The notes beneath the pieces are model-generated. The model made no database searches. It was given only the letters and a program-made list of their open reading frames with translations, and had not been told where the DNA came from. Of a stretch of 35,026 bases of DNA, positions 1-8,038 are shown piece by piece. The position numbers and the translations under genes are program-made. The first letter of the stretch is position 1; the number at the start of each line of letters is the position of its first letter. This DNA comes from Pseudomonadota bacterium (GTDB lineage Bacteria; Pseudomonadota; Gammaproteobacteria; Ga0077536), in assembly GCA_027618655.1 (NCBI GenBank), contig JAQCEL010000015.1, forward strand, positions 1-35,026, written 5' to 3'.

Positions 1-182
1 GAAACGCGCCTAGCAGCAACCACTCAGGAACACCCTCGTGTTGACTAGATAATTTCGACCAGGGTCCTTGATATTAATTTTCCGCGCAATTTCTATCGAA
101 CTGGCAACACCACGAACCATTGATCACGGTGATTGCCCGGCAAGAGCCGTGCGGTTTTTTTCGGCATGTGATCGCCAATTAC

Positions 183-989
183 TTAATCCTTACCGTCGCG
201 AAAAGGTTGCGCGAGTAGCTTGTCCAAGCGAAGCTCCTCAGGCGATCGGAATTCGGGAATGCCAATAATCATATCGAGATGTCCGGCGGCAGGGTCTGGT
301 TTGTACGTGCCAAACAAGCGATCCCACCAGGGTAAATTGAATCCAAAGTTGCTGTTAGTCTCGGCGCGTTCTATTGAATGATGCACTCGGTGCATATCAG
401 GGGTGACAATAAAAAATCGTAACGTGCGCTCGATGCGTGCCGGCATGCGAATATTCCCGTGATTAAACACGGAAGTCGCATTCAGCAAAATCTCGAAAAT
501 TAGGACGGCAAGTGCGGGCGCACCAATGACAGCTACTGCGACGATCTTAAGCCCTATCGAGATGAGTATTTCGATCGGATGGAAGCGCACGCCCGTCGTT
601 ACGTCGAATTCTAAATCGGCATGATGCATGCGATGGAGCCGCCACAGTATCGGAACGGCATGAAACATTCTGTGTTGAAAGTAGACGACGAGGTCGAGGA
701 GCACAACGGCTAACAAGACGACTGCCCAGTTGGAAAATTGCACGAAATGAAACAAGCCCCAGGCTTGATCCGCGGCCATTATCGCAAAGCCAACGACGCC
801 AGCAGGTGCGACGATTCGAACTAAGCCTGTGTTAAGCGCTGCAATGGCGAAATTGCTTGGCCAGCGTTGTGCACGCGAAATGATTTGTTTACGTCGTGGG
901 GCGAGGATCTCCCACACGGCTACCGCGACCAAAATACCGAGATAGCACGTTAACCGAAGCGCGGGCTCACTCAAGTTTGCGAGATCCAC
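183..989 (-). CDS. Sterol desaturase / fatty acid hydroxylase family membrane protein
   Basis: A 268-residue integral membrane protein of the di-iron fatty acid hydroxylase superfamily, which hydroxylates or desaturates sterols, lipids or carotenoids at the inner membrane. The three histidine boxes that bind the two irons are visible: H106-x3-H110, H119-x2-H122-H123 and H200-x2-H203-H204, with a further HP at 137-138 and NH at 176-177. Hydrophobic segments lie near residues 12-30, 55-72, 85-104 and 143-170. The start is a GTG inside the end of the upstream LLM gene (23-base overlap), with no obvious Shine-Dalgarno, so translation is probably coupled. It is the last gene of the minus-strand run CoA-transferase, cupin, LLM, hydroxylase. 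The substrate is unknown. Confidence 0.9.
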   Translation of the reverse strand: MDLANLSEPALRLTCYLGILVAVAVWEILAPRRKQIISRAQRWPSNFAIAALNTGLVRIVAPAGVVGFAIMAADQAWGLFHFVQFSNWAVVLLAVVLLDLVVYFQHRMFHAVPILWRLHRMHHADLEFDVTTGVRFHPIEILISIGLKIVAVAVIGAPALAVLIFEILLNATSVFNHGNIRMPARIERTLRFFIVTPDMHRVHHSIERAETNSNFGFNLPWWDRLFGTYKPDPAAGHLDMIIGIPEFRSPEELRLDKLLAQPFRDGKD

Positions 990-1932
990 GATTGGCTACA
1001 GATTCGACGACTCGCCCGAGTTGTTCGATGCCAGCACTCGTATAAGGATGCAGCATGATCATGCAATGCTCGATGCCTTCATCGGCAAACTCCGCGATCG
1101 TGTCGGCGATTTCTGCAATCGATCCGCGGATTGCTTGCGTGCCAGGGATCGGGAACGGTGAATCCTTGAGGCTAATACTCAACGAAACGCTGCGTCGCAC
1201 GGTAGCTGGATCGCGCGCGTACTTCTCGCACGCAACTTGAAGATCCGTCCAGGCATCACGATATTGCTCTACCTTGTTTTCACCAAAGGCGATGAAACAG
1301 TTCCAAAAATCCGCGTATTGCAATGTTAAACGGGTCATTCGTGGCCGACCGAATACAGAGCCGACCAGCAATGGCGGGCCTTGTGGTCGCGGTCCTTTCG
1401 GTAAGATTTGCGCTTCTTGAGTCTTATAGAACTCGCCATCCAAGCTTACTTTCTGTCCTTTCAACAGCTTCGAAATAATTTCAATTGCTTCTTCGAATCT
1501 CGAAATCTGGCGGTCGAAAGGGTAACCGGCGGACCGATGTTCGAACGCAAAATCACCGGCGCCGAGTCCGAGAATCAAACGTCCGTTGCTAATGTCATCG
1601 ACAGTTTCAGCCATGCGCGCCAACAAGCTTGGGTTTCGAAAGGAGGTGCTCGCGATTAGCGTGCCAACATTGATTGTTTCAGTGACCGCCGCGATTGCTG
1701 ACACCAGTGACCAACATTCCCAAGCCCCAGATTTATTGCCATTATGCTCCGCCGGAAGTGGGATATCAATAGCGGCAAAGTCTGCAAAGTCGAAATAGAA
1801 ATGATCTGTAAGCCACACGGAATCTAGACCGACTTGTTCGGCAAGTTTCGCGAAATTAACGATGTCGCGACTGGTCGGCGTGGCGCCGTCCATTGAACCC
1901 ACGCCGCTAAACAGGACGAGTCCTATTTTCAC
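967..1932 (-). CDS. LLM class flavin-dependent oxidoreductase
   Basis: A 321-residue TIM-barrel protein of the luciferase-like monooxygenase (LLM) family, whose members use FMN or F420 for oxidations or reductions. Family marks are the N-terminal strand MKIGLVLFSG, the SVWLTDH segment near residue 38, and the SNGRLILGLGAGD cofactor-binding region near residues 114-126. The length is normal. The start is a GTG that directly follows the TAA of the upstream cupin with no spacer, and its own 3' end overlaps the hydroxylase gene, so the three genes are almost certainly one transcript with coupled translation. FMN or F420 use cannot be decided from sequence. Confidence 0.9.
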   Translation of the reverse strand: MKIGLVLFSGVGSMDGATPTSRDIVNFAKLAEQVGLDSVWLTDHFYFDFADFAAIDIPLPAEHNGNKSGAWECWSLVSAIAAVTETINVGTLIASTSFRNPSLLARMAETVDDISNGRLILGLGAGDFAFEHRSAGYPFDRQISRFEEAIEIISKLLKGQKVSLDGEFYKTQEAQILPKGPRPQGPPLLVGSVFGRPRMTRLTLQYADFWNCFIAFGENKVEQYRDAWTDLQVACEKYARDPATVRRSVSLSISLKDSPFPIPGTQAIRGSIAEIADTIAEFADEGIEHCMIMLHPYTSAGIEQLGRVVESVANRGSRKLE

Positions 1933-2349
1933 TTAAGCTTTCCGCGCGGGCTTGTTAGCCAGAAATTCTTCGCGAGTAATGAAGCTCGTATTGGCCTCGC
2001 CACGAAAATTGAGAAACCGTACGCCGCTAGGTCCGGCCTTAAACCCGTATAAAGTCTGGCCACCAATAAATACGGATGCGCCAGGTCCAAGGCGTTTGCG
2101 CCCGATCTGCAGTTCGCCCTCGAGAATGTAAATGATTTCGTCCGCTTCGTGAGCATGTAATGAGACCTCATCGTTCGGTGCAATATTGGCCTCGAAAAGT
2201 TGCAGCTCGCCGCCTGAACCAGCATGCAATATTCGGACGTCACCGTTGCGCTCAGCTTCAGACATGCGCGCGGCGACATCTGGTGCGACTGCTTCATGGA
2301 CTCGCTGCCAAGGAATAGAGTTTGTTTCGACGATGCGTACGGTTCCCAT
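1933..2349 (-). CDS. Small cupin-domain protein
   Basis: A 138-residue single-domain cupin. The first cupin motif is intact, with H65, H67 and E71 followed by YILEGELQIG. In the second motif the usual His position reads Tyr (GGQTLYGF, Tyr about 101), so one metal ligand may be missing. Small cupins of this kind act as dioxygenases, isomerases or sensors, and the specific role here cannot be told. The ATG is preceded by a GGAG-containing ribosome-binding site. The gene lies 109 bases downstream of the CoA-transferase and abuts the LLM gene, which suggests a shared job in the metabolism of the CoA-transferase substrate. Confidence 0.87.
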   Translation of the reverse strand: MGTVRIVETNSIPWQRVHEAVAPDVAARMSEAERNGDVRILHAGSGGELQLFEANIAPNDEVSLHAHEADEIIYILEGELQIGRKRLGPGASVFIGGQTLYGFKAGPSGVRFLNFRGEANTSFITREEFLANKPARKA

Positions 2350-2458
2350 GCTTCGTTCTCCGTTCCTACTTTCGTTTAGGGCAACTCGCCTCTGCGTTGC
2401 CCGCCCTGTGCGTTATCGGCTAAAGCCCGTGGCCGCGGCGCGCGGTCCTAGCGGTTGG

Positions 2459-3694
2459 CTATTCCACACTCGTGACCCCGCGTTTAATAAGTTGCTGCAA
2501 TCGCGCTTCATCGATACCGGCAAGCTCGGCGAGCACTTCGCGCGTGTGTTCAGCAAGGCGAGGCGGGAGTTTCACATTTTGAGCGACGGACGATTCGGAG
2601 AACTTCAACGGCGAGCCGAGTAATCGGACGGGTTCGCCATTCGGATCTTCGAGTTCCAGAATCATTTGCCGATCGCGGATCTCATCAGAATCCATCGTCT
2701 CGGCGACCGAGCGCACTGGCGCAACTGGAATATCTGCTTCGCTTAAGCGCGCGAGCCAGCCTTCCTGGTTATCTGTTTTGAATTGTTCGCGGATCCATTC
2801 TTGCAGTTCAGGGAGGTTTTTCGCTCGGTTTACGTTCAAGGCGTAGCGTGGGTCTTCGCCGAGTTCCGGCGCACCTAAGGCGGTCATCATGCGTCGGAAC
2901 ATGCCGTCATTGCCGCACATCACCATCAGTGGTCGATCTTGCGTTTGGTAAACATCCATCGGTACGATGCTGGTGTGTCCATTGCCGAGGCGCGGGGGGT
3001 TAATTCCGGCAGCTAGATAGTTGCCGATTAAATGGCTGATGTAGGGCAGCGTGCAATCCAGCATTGATAAATCGATGTGCTGGCCGCGACCCATGCGATC
3101 CCGTTCCATGAGCGCAAACAAGATCGATATGACGGCCCAAATCCCGGAACCATAATCCGATATCGCGCCAGCGCAGCGGACCGGATCGCCGTCGACCTCC
3201 CCGGTTAACGACATCACCCCAGAGAACGCCTGGACGATATAGTCGTAAGCCGCGCGTTTGGACAGCGGACCTTGCTGGCCGAACCCTGAGATCGAGCAGT
3301 ATATAAGCTCCGGTCGGATTGTTTTCAACGATCCGTAATCGATGCCCAAGCGTTCGCTGACACCGGGGCGGAAGTTTTGAATCACCACATCGCTTTTACG
3401 CACCAGCTCGTAGAATACTTCGCGGCCTTCGTCTGAACCGAAATCTAGGGTGACGCTGCGTTTGTTCCGATTAATCGAGGCGAAGTAAGCGCTGTTACCG
3501 CCCGTTTCTGGTGGCTTCCACGGTCGGGTATCGTCGCCACCATCCGGTCGTTCGATTTTAATCACCTCGGCACCTAGGTCGCCGAGCACTTGTGCCGCAA
3601 ACGGAGCCGCGAGTACTCGGCCGAGATCGAGAACGCGAACGCCAGATAACGAGGTGACGAGTGCCGATGGTGAAGTATTATCGTTTGCGGACAT
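2459..3694 (-). CDS. CaiB/BaiF family CoA-transferase (class III)
   Basis: About 411 residues. Class III CoA-transferases move CoA from one acyl-CoA to another carboxylic acid through an aspartyl anhydride intermediate, activating acids for breakdown. The fold start LSGVRVLDLGRVLAAPFA and the segment GAEVIKIERP are family hallmarks. The expected catalytic Asp is the D in the AAYDYIVQAFSG segment, about residue 151. The ATG at 3694 is preferred because it has an AAGG upstream at good distance and begins close to the conserved domain; an in-frame TTG at 3745 would add 17 unconserved residues. It is the first gene of the minus-strand run ending in the sterol-desaturase-like protein. The substrate acid is unknown. 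Confidence 0.92.
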   Translation of the reverse strand: MSANDNTSPSALVTSLSGVRVLDLGRVLAAPFAAQVLGDLGAEVIKIERPDGGDDTRPWKPPETGGNSAYFASINRNKRSVTLDFGSDEGREVFYELVRKSDVVIQNFRPGVSERLGIDYGSLKTIRPELIYCSISGFGQQGPLSKRAAYDYIVQAFSGVMSLTGEVDGDPVRCAGAISDYGSGIWAVISILFALMERDRMGRGQHIDLSMLDCTLPYISHLIGNYLAAGINPPRLGNGHTSIVPMDVYQTQDRPLMVMCGNDGMFRRMMTALGAPELGEDPRYALNVNRAKNLPELQEWIREQFKTDNQEGWLARLSEADIPVAPVRSVAETMDSDEIRDRQMILELEDPNGEPVRLLGSPLKFSESSVAQNVKLPPRLAEHTREVLAELAGIDEARLQQLIKRGVTSVE

Positions 3695-4037
3695 GGATAC
3701 AGCCTTCAGTGCAGAATTTGAAAATGATCGAACCGGCGAACCCAAGAATAATCGATATCAGGGGGAGCAGGTCAAACCCTTATGATCTCGGCGTCCGTTT
3801 CGGCTAGTGTAGTTACAATCGGTCACCTCGCTGTGCTCAGATTACGCACTAGCACGAGGTGAATCAAAAAGGGTCACGACAAAGTCCCAGTCATAGTCGC
3901 GGGCGGCGACCGACGAAGCTTTCGAGCAGTGTCGACAGCGCTATGAATGCCGCCTGTGACGAAACGAATGGTTGACCTGCATCACGGCGCAGCCATAATC
4001 TTTTCACCAGGTGAATTAATTGAAAGAGGGAACCCTA
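3695..4037. other. Divergent intergenic region with palindromes
   Basis: About 340 bases separate the minus-strand CoA-transferase from the plus-strand cupin, so both promoters should lie here. No gene is seen. It contains an 8-base inverted repeat TCACCTCG / CGAGGTGA (3823-3830 and 3855-3862) and a perfect palindrome at 4003-4015. Confidence 0.6.
4003..4015. promoter_or_regulatory. Candidate operator, TTCACCaGGTGAA
   Basis: A perfect 6-1-6 palindrome lies 22 bases before the cupin ATG. The half-site AGGTGAAT recurs at 3857-3864 and a related GGTCACC occurs at 3821-3827. Repeated half-sites in a divergent region are typical of a repressor or activator site. The cognate regulator is unknown. 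Confidence 0.4.
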
Positions 4038-4460
4038 ATGCTAGCCGACGTAAATTTAAATACATCCAAGATGCCATGGCGAGAATTTGGTGGCGGTATC
4101 GACTTTAAGACCCTGCGTACAAGTCCTGAGACGGGTACTTGGTCTGTTCTATTCCGCTGCTCGGCGGGCTCGTCGTTTCGACCACATCGCCATCTCGGCG
4201 GTGGCGAGTACCTCGTCATCAAGGGCTGCATGCACATTCGCGGTGGCGCGGAAAGTGGTGGCGTGACGGCGCGCGATGGCGACTACGGCTATGAACCAAA
4301 CGGCGTACTCCATGATCAAACCGATTTTCCGGAGGAGACCGTCTTATTCTTCACGAACGATGGGCCCTTGCAATTCCTAACCGACGATCACAAACCCGAT
4401 TTTGTTCTCGATGTCACGATGATCGAGGAACTGTCTGCCAGCGCGCCTATTGCTGCGTAA
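4038..4460 (+). CDS. ChrR/Dke1-type cupin dioxygenase-like protein
   Basis: A 140-residue cupin resembling 2,4'-dihydroxyacetophenone dioxygenase / acetylacetone dioxygenase-like and ChrR-type cupins. The metal-site pattern is complete: H50, H52 and E57 in RPHRHLGGGEYLVIKG, plus H92 in the second motif. Such proteins bind Fe or Zn, and several cleave C-C bonds in diketones or hydroxyketones, which would fit the nearby BVMO and hydrolase genes (inference). The ATG at 4038 follows a good GAGGGA site; an upstream in-frame TTG at 4020 lies before that site and is unlikely. It is first in a plus-strand series cupin, NTF2-like, cupin, AraC. Confidence 0.85.
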   Translation: MLADVNLNTSKMPWREFGGGIDFKTLRTSPETGTWSVLFRCSAGSSFRPHRHLGGGEYLVIKGCMHIRGGAESGGVTARDGDYGYEPNGVLHDQTDFPEETVLFFTNDGPLQFLTDDHKPDFVLDVTMIEELSASAPIAA

Positions 4461-4508
4461 CTGTTTATTCATTTCTACTTGCGATCCGACGACGAGGTTT
4501 AATTTAAC

Positions 4509-4913
4509 ATGTCCGAAAACCAAAAGATTGTTCGCCAATGGTTCGACCACATCAGTGCTGGGAATGCGGAAGCTGCATTCGCCTTATTTTCCGAGGACAT
4601 CGTCTACGATTTGAAAGGTAGCACGCCAGTGTCTGGGGTCTTTCACGGATTGGATAGCATTGTTAACGACTTTTTCGTGCCGTGGCGCAAGCAAATCGAC
4701 GGCGATTTAGTGGTGAACATCGATGAAATATTCGGCGAGGGTGACCGAGTCGTGGCGCTCGGACATGGGGCGGCGAAAACGGTTTTCGGTTTACCTTATG
4801 AAAACGATTACGCGTTCGTGTGTACTGTCCGAGACGGCAAGATTTGTAAAATCATTGAATTTCTAGACACCGCACTTGTCGAAACTGCCGCCTACGGTCG
4901 TCGTCTTGTATAA
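4509..4913 (+). CDS. NTF2-like / SnoaL-like protein (ketosteroid-isomerase fold)
   Basis: A 134-residue alpha+beta barrel protein. The N-terminal pattern VRQWFDHISAGNAEAAFALF followed by an acidic E-D-I-V-Y segment is typical of SnoaL-like and steroid delta-isomerase-like proteins. Members isomerise, cyclise, dehydrate or hydrolyse small ligands in a conical pocket. The reaction here cannot be assigned. It follows the cupin by 48 bases and precedes the second cupin by 91 bases on the same strand, so co-transcription is plausible. Confidence 0.83.
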   Translation: MSENQKIVRQWFDHISAGNAEAAFALFSEDIVYDLKGSTPVSGVFHGLDSIVNDFFVPWRKQIDGDLVVNIDEIFGEGDRVVALGHGAAKTVFGLPYENDYAFVCTVRDGKICKIIEFLDTALVETAAYGRRLV

Positions 4914-5004
4914 CGCAGAACGCGAGCACTAAACAATACAGACGATCGAAGAAGATCGTCACTCATGCTAGCCTGAACGCTAACTCAAACTACGGAAAAA
5001 TATT

Positions 5005-5430
5005 ATGCATGCGCACACTTTTGACGACAGCAACATCGATTGGCAACGACTCGGGGACTTCGAACACCTACACTTTTCTATTCTTGATGTGGACCCCGAA
5101 AAGAAACTAGTTGATGTGTTATTTAAGTTTGACGCTAATTCACAAATCGTGATGCATCGCCATCTCGCGCACAACAACACGTTTGTTGTTCAAGGCGAAC
5201 ATAGGCTCTACGAGCCGAATGGAAAATTGAAAGAAGTTCGTCACGTTGGCAGCATGACTTCCAGTCCGCCGAGTAAAGATCCGCATCGCGAAGGCGGTGG
5301 CGATCAAGACGTAATTATCGCGTTTAATATCCGTGGCGATGGCGTGCTGTATGAATTGCTCGACGACGATATGAATATTATCGGTACCATCACCATGCAG
5401 GATTTCGTCGATCTGCACGCTGCCAAATAG
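5005..5430 (+). CDS. ChrR-like cupin with altered metal site
   Basis: A 141-residue cupin. The first motif reads HRHLAHNNTFVVQG: H51 and H53 are present, but the Glu ligand expected at position 58 is Asn, with an extra His at 56. The second motif contains the PHREGGGDQDV segment typical of ChrR-like cupins, with H94. The protein could bind metal with a different ligand set (H51, H53, H56, H94) or be a non-enzymatic ligand-binding protein. It is the second cupin in the plus-strand group and ends 220 bases before the AraC regulator. The function is not known. Confidence 0.8.
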   Translation: MHAHTFDDSNIDWQRLGDFEHLHFSILDVDPEKKLVDVLFKFDANSQIVMHRHLAHNNTFVVQGEHRLYEPNGKLKEVRHVGSMTSSPPSKDPHREGGGDQDVIIAFNIRGDGVLYELLDDDMNIIGTITMQDFVDLHAAK

Positions 5431-5650
5431 TCCGTGATGGTCGCTTATGATCTGCAATACGAATAATTAAAAAAGATAAAAGGTAGTAGCTGTCTGTGTG
5501 GCGGCGACCTATACAGCTCGGCAGCGTAGCCTTTCGCAGAGGTCGTGTGTCATTGCTTGGATTACCAAAAGCAAACCGGCACGGCCTATTCCATTGTGAT
5601 CGGATTACCCGAGGCCGAGCTAACGTTGGCTGGCGGCCGCCGAGCTAGCT

Positions 5651-6382
5651 GTGACTGTTGTTCAAACTGCCCCGATATTGATCGTCGATAGCAGCCGAAT
5701 CTTGTATATCGGGCCAGTCGACGAAGTGGCCATGCATAAGGCCATGGTGCCCGTGTTCGGTGCCGGGATCGATCGTGAATTCGAGCTTAGCTTCGAGCAT
5801 GAAAAGCGCTCGTGTCGTGCCGAGATTGTCGCAGCGAACGTCCGTCGCGCGGTTCGGGCATTCGGTTCTCGGCTGGCCGTGATGCCTATCGATCCAGTTC
5901 TCATTGCGAGCGACATCCAATCGACCGACGATGCCATTTCTGCTTTGCAGAAACTCGCGCTTGGCTACGAGAAAGGTTCGTGGGACGCGCTGGCGAAGGC
6001 CTGCGGATTGGCCGAGACGCGATCCGAATATCCGCATCACTTGCTCTACGCCACCGAGCTGATCGTAGCGTCGGTTGACGAAAATGTGCCCGCTGCAGAC
6101 ATAGCCACCAGTGTGGGCTTATCGATTTCTAGGCTCGAACATTTATTCCAAACGCACATCGGCACGACAATGCGTAGTTACCGGCTGTGGCGGCGATTGC
6201 GCGTCGTCGTCATGGTATTGCAAAAAGGCGGCTCAATTACTGATGCTGCGGTTTGCGCAGGGTTCTTCGATGCTGCGCACTTCAGCAACGCGTTCAAGCG
6301 AACGTTCGGCGTCACGCCATCGTCAATATTTTCGCCCGATCTGAGAATTCATCTTGTCGCCCATGATGATCTGAATCTATGA
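5651..6382 (+). CDS. AraC family transcriptional regulator
   Basis: A 243-residue regulator with an N-terminal cupin-like sensory half (residues about 5-95, with the ILYIGPV segment common in this subfamily) and a C-terminal double helix-turn-helix. The first helix-turn-helix is near residues 149-168 (ADIATSVGLSISRLEHLF); the second is near 197-217 and is followed by the AraC signature HFSNAFKRTFGVTPSSI. The start is a GTG with a weak ribosome-binding site; an ATG at residue 28 would cut into the conserved N-terminus. It probably controls the preceding cupin/NTF2 genes or the minus-strand CoA-transferase run (inference from position). Its 3' end overlaps the convergent DUF4345 gene by 6 bases. 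Confidence 0.9.
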   Translation: MTVVQTAPILIVDSSRILYIGPVDEVAMHKAMVPVFGAGIDREFELSFEHEKRSCRAEIVAANVRRAVRAFGSRLAVMPIDPVLIASDIQSTDDAISALQKLALGYEKGSWDALAKACGLAETRSEYPHHLLYATELIVASVDENVPAADIATSVGLSISRLEHLFQTHIGTTMRSYRLWRRLRVVVMVLQKGGSITDAAVCAGFFDAAHFSNAFKRTFGVTPSSIFSPDLRIHLVAHDDLNL

Positions 6383-6763
6383 GCTCAGGGTAGCTTTACT
6401 TCGCGTACTTATTAGCCACAGCAACGGCGGAACCATCAATTCGAGAACGCCAAGTGAGATGAATAAGGGATGCGGCCATCCTAGGAGGCACAACGATACA
6501 ATTCGCGCTAAGCCACCAACGAACAGCGTTAATAGCAAAAAATGAAAAACCGATCGCCGCTCCGATAGCGCCTTCGCACACCACAACAGTGTTACGCCGT
6601 ACATTAGGAACATTGCAGCGTAGAACCGGTGCTCGCTATCGATGCTCGCGGTAACGGGCATGGTGTCCGGCAGCCAGCTATGACCTAAAGCGATGTGAGT
6701 GAGGGATACAACGATGATGAATATTCCGCCTAAAATCATCACTGCGCGAAGTGTCTTGTCCAT
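6377..6763 (-). CDS. DUF4345 family small membrane protein
   Basis: A 128-residue inner-membrane protein with four predicted hydrophobic helices (about residues 7-27, 49-65, 73-93 and 101-118). The arrangement and the segment SEHRFYAAMFLMYGVTLLW match DUF4345, a family without a defined function. The ATG has an AGGAGG ribosome-binding site. It is convergent with the AraC gene and overlaps it by 6 bases. Confidence 0.8.
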   Translation of the reverse strand: MDKTLRAVMILGGIFIIVVSLTHIALGHSWLPDTMPVTASIDSEHRFYAAMFLMYGVTLLWCAKALSERRSVFHFLLLTLFVGGLARIVSLCLLGWPHPLFISLGVLELMVPPLLWLISTRSKATLSS

Positions 6764-7092
6764 CTCTGTCCTCCTATGGGTGGCTAGGCCACTATAGTTC
6801 CAATGTCGCTCGCTTCGCTTGTAATAATCTGCTGCGTCTTGCTTGTCACTAGATTCGTTCTTGACGTTCGATGCGGATCACTTAGTGACAGGTTTCATTC
6901 CGAACGCTCAGAATGTACATCGTGGGTCGAGTAACGCTCGCACGATGTACTACTCTATAGGAACCCGGGTCGGAATTTGCACGCAGCGGTTTGTGATGCA
7001 TGAGATGAAGCGTGCGCGATCCTTGTAACAGGTGCGCCCGATCCGTGTGGGATTTACGCACTTAACGGCATCCAACCCGAAGGAATAAGACT
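6764..7092. other. Divergent intergenic region
   Basis: About 330 bases lie between DUF4345 (minus) and the MOSC gene (plus). A weak 61-residue reading frame at 6843-7028 has no recognisable product and is not called. The notable content is the stem-loop at 6915-6950. Confidence 0.6.
6915..6950. other. Strong stem-loop / inverted repeat
   Basis: Ten-base perfect arms GTACATCGTG (6915-6924) and CACGATGTAC (6941-6950), with an inner CGAG/CTCG pairing of 4 bases around TAACG. No T-run follows, so it is not a standard terminator. It could be an operator or an RNA structure in the leader of the MOSC gene. Confidence 0.6.
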
Positions 7093-7953
7093 ATGGCTAT
7101 CGTTGGTCGCATCGCAGAAATTTGGCGCTACCCGGTGAAATCCATGCAAGGAGAAGCGCTCACCGAATGTGAACTAAGCATACTAGGTATTCACGGCGAT
7201 CGCGGCTGGGCATTGCGCGACGAACACACTGGTGAAATACGTGGCGCAAAAAAGCTCCCCGAACTCATGCAGATGACTGCGACCTACCGCTCGGAACCGC
7301 GCGCCGACATGATTCCGCACGCCAACATCCGATTATCGAGCGGTACAGTTCTAGGTACGGATGACAACGACATCAATGAAAAATTGTCCGATGTTTTGCA
7401 GAAATCAGTCAGCTTGTTTGCCCGAAAACCGGCTGGGGATCTCGATCATTACCGACGAACCGTACCACTCACGCCGGACGAATTGCGCGAGCTGCTGGGC
7501 CGCGATCCGGATGAGCCGCTGCCCGATCTCAGTATGTTTCCGCCAAAACTACTCGCAGAAATTACCGAATTTACTTCGCCTCCGGGGACTTATTTCGATG
7601 CTTACCCGATCCATCTGCTCACCACGAGCTGGCTCGCTGAACTTCGAACCAAAAACACAGGATCAAGATTCGAACCCTTAAGGTTTCGACCGAATTTCGT
7701 TATCGATGGTGCGGCCAGTGGATTGGCAGAATTAGCGTGGTGCGGGAAGCGCCTGCGCATCGGCAAGGTTGAGCTAGATTGCGACATACCGACGGTTCGT
7801 TGCGGGATGACCACTCATGAAACCAGTGACTTGCCGAAGGACCTCAAGGTTTTGCGGACCATCGTTCGCGATACCGGTCAAAACGTTGGCGCGTATGCGA
7901 CCGTATTTTCAACTGGGACTGTTCGGGTCGGTGATCCAGTCGAATTACGCTAG
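7093..7953 (+). CDS. MOSC domain protein (molybdenum cofactor-type sulfur carrier)
   Basis: A 286-residue protein with an N-terminal MOSC_N beta-barrel (residues 1 to about 110, IAEIWRYPVKSMQGEAL) and a C-terminal MOSC domain. The conserved MOSC cysteine is C237 in PTVRCGMTTHE. MOSC proteins bind molybdenum cofactor and take part in its sulfuration or in N-hydroxylated-compound reduction (YcbX, mARC-like). There is no C-terminal ferredoxin domain as found in YcbX. The length fits stand-alone MOSC proteins, and the ATG is preceded by a GAAGGAA site. The next plus-strand gene, a hydrolase, starts 85 bases downstream. Confidence 0.9.
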   Translation: MAIVGRIAEIWRYPVKSMQGEALTECELSILGIHGDRGWALRDEHTGEIRGAKKLPELMQMTATYRSEPRADMIPHANIRLSSGTVLGTDDNDINEKLSDVLQKSVSLFARKPAGDLDHYRRTVPLTPDELRELLGRDPDEPLPDLSMFPPKLLAEITEFTSPPGTYFDAYPIHLLTTSWLAELRTKNTGSRFEPLRFRPNFVIDGAASGLAELAWCGKRLRIGKVELDCDIPTVRCGMTTHETSDLPKDLKVLRTIVRDTGQNVGAYATVFSTGTVRVGDPVELR

Positions 7954-8038
7954 AGAGAAAACCACAGCCGGGATCGTTCGCGAGGTGGTGGGTGATTGCA
8001 TCGTTCAGAAAAATAGCACGCTAAATTAGGGAACAGAC

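Noticed and set aside
128-170. CGGC-AAGA-GCCG hairpin followed by seven Ts near the left edge
   Set aside because: The stem is only 4 bases, the T-run is displaced by four bases, and no plus-strand gene ends nearby within the window.
6843-7028. 61-codon frame between DUF4345 and MOSC genes
   Set aside because: It has no ribosome-binding site and no recognisable protein, and it runs across the strong stem-loop.
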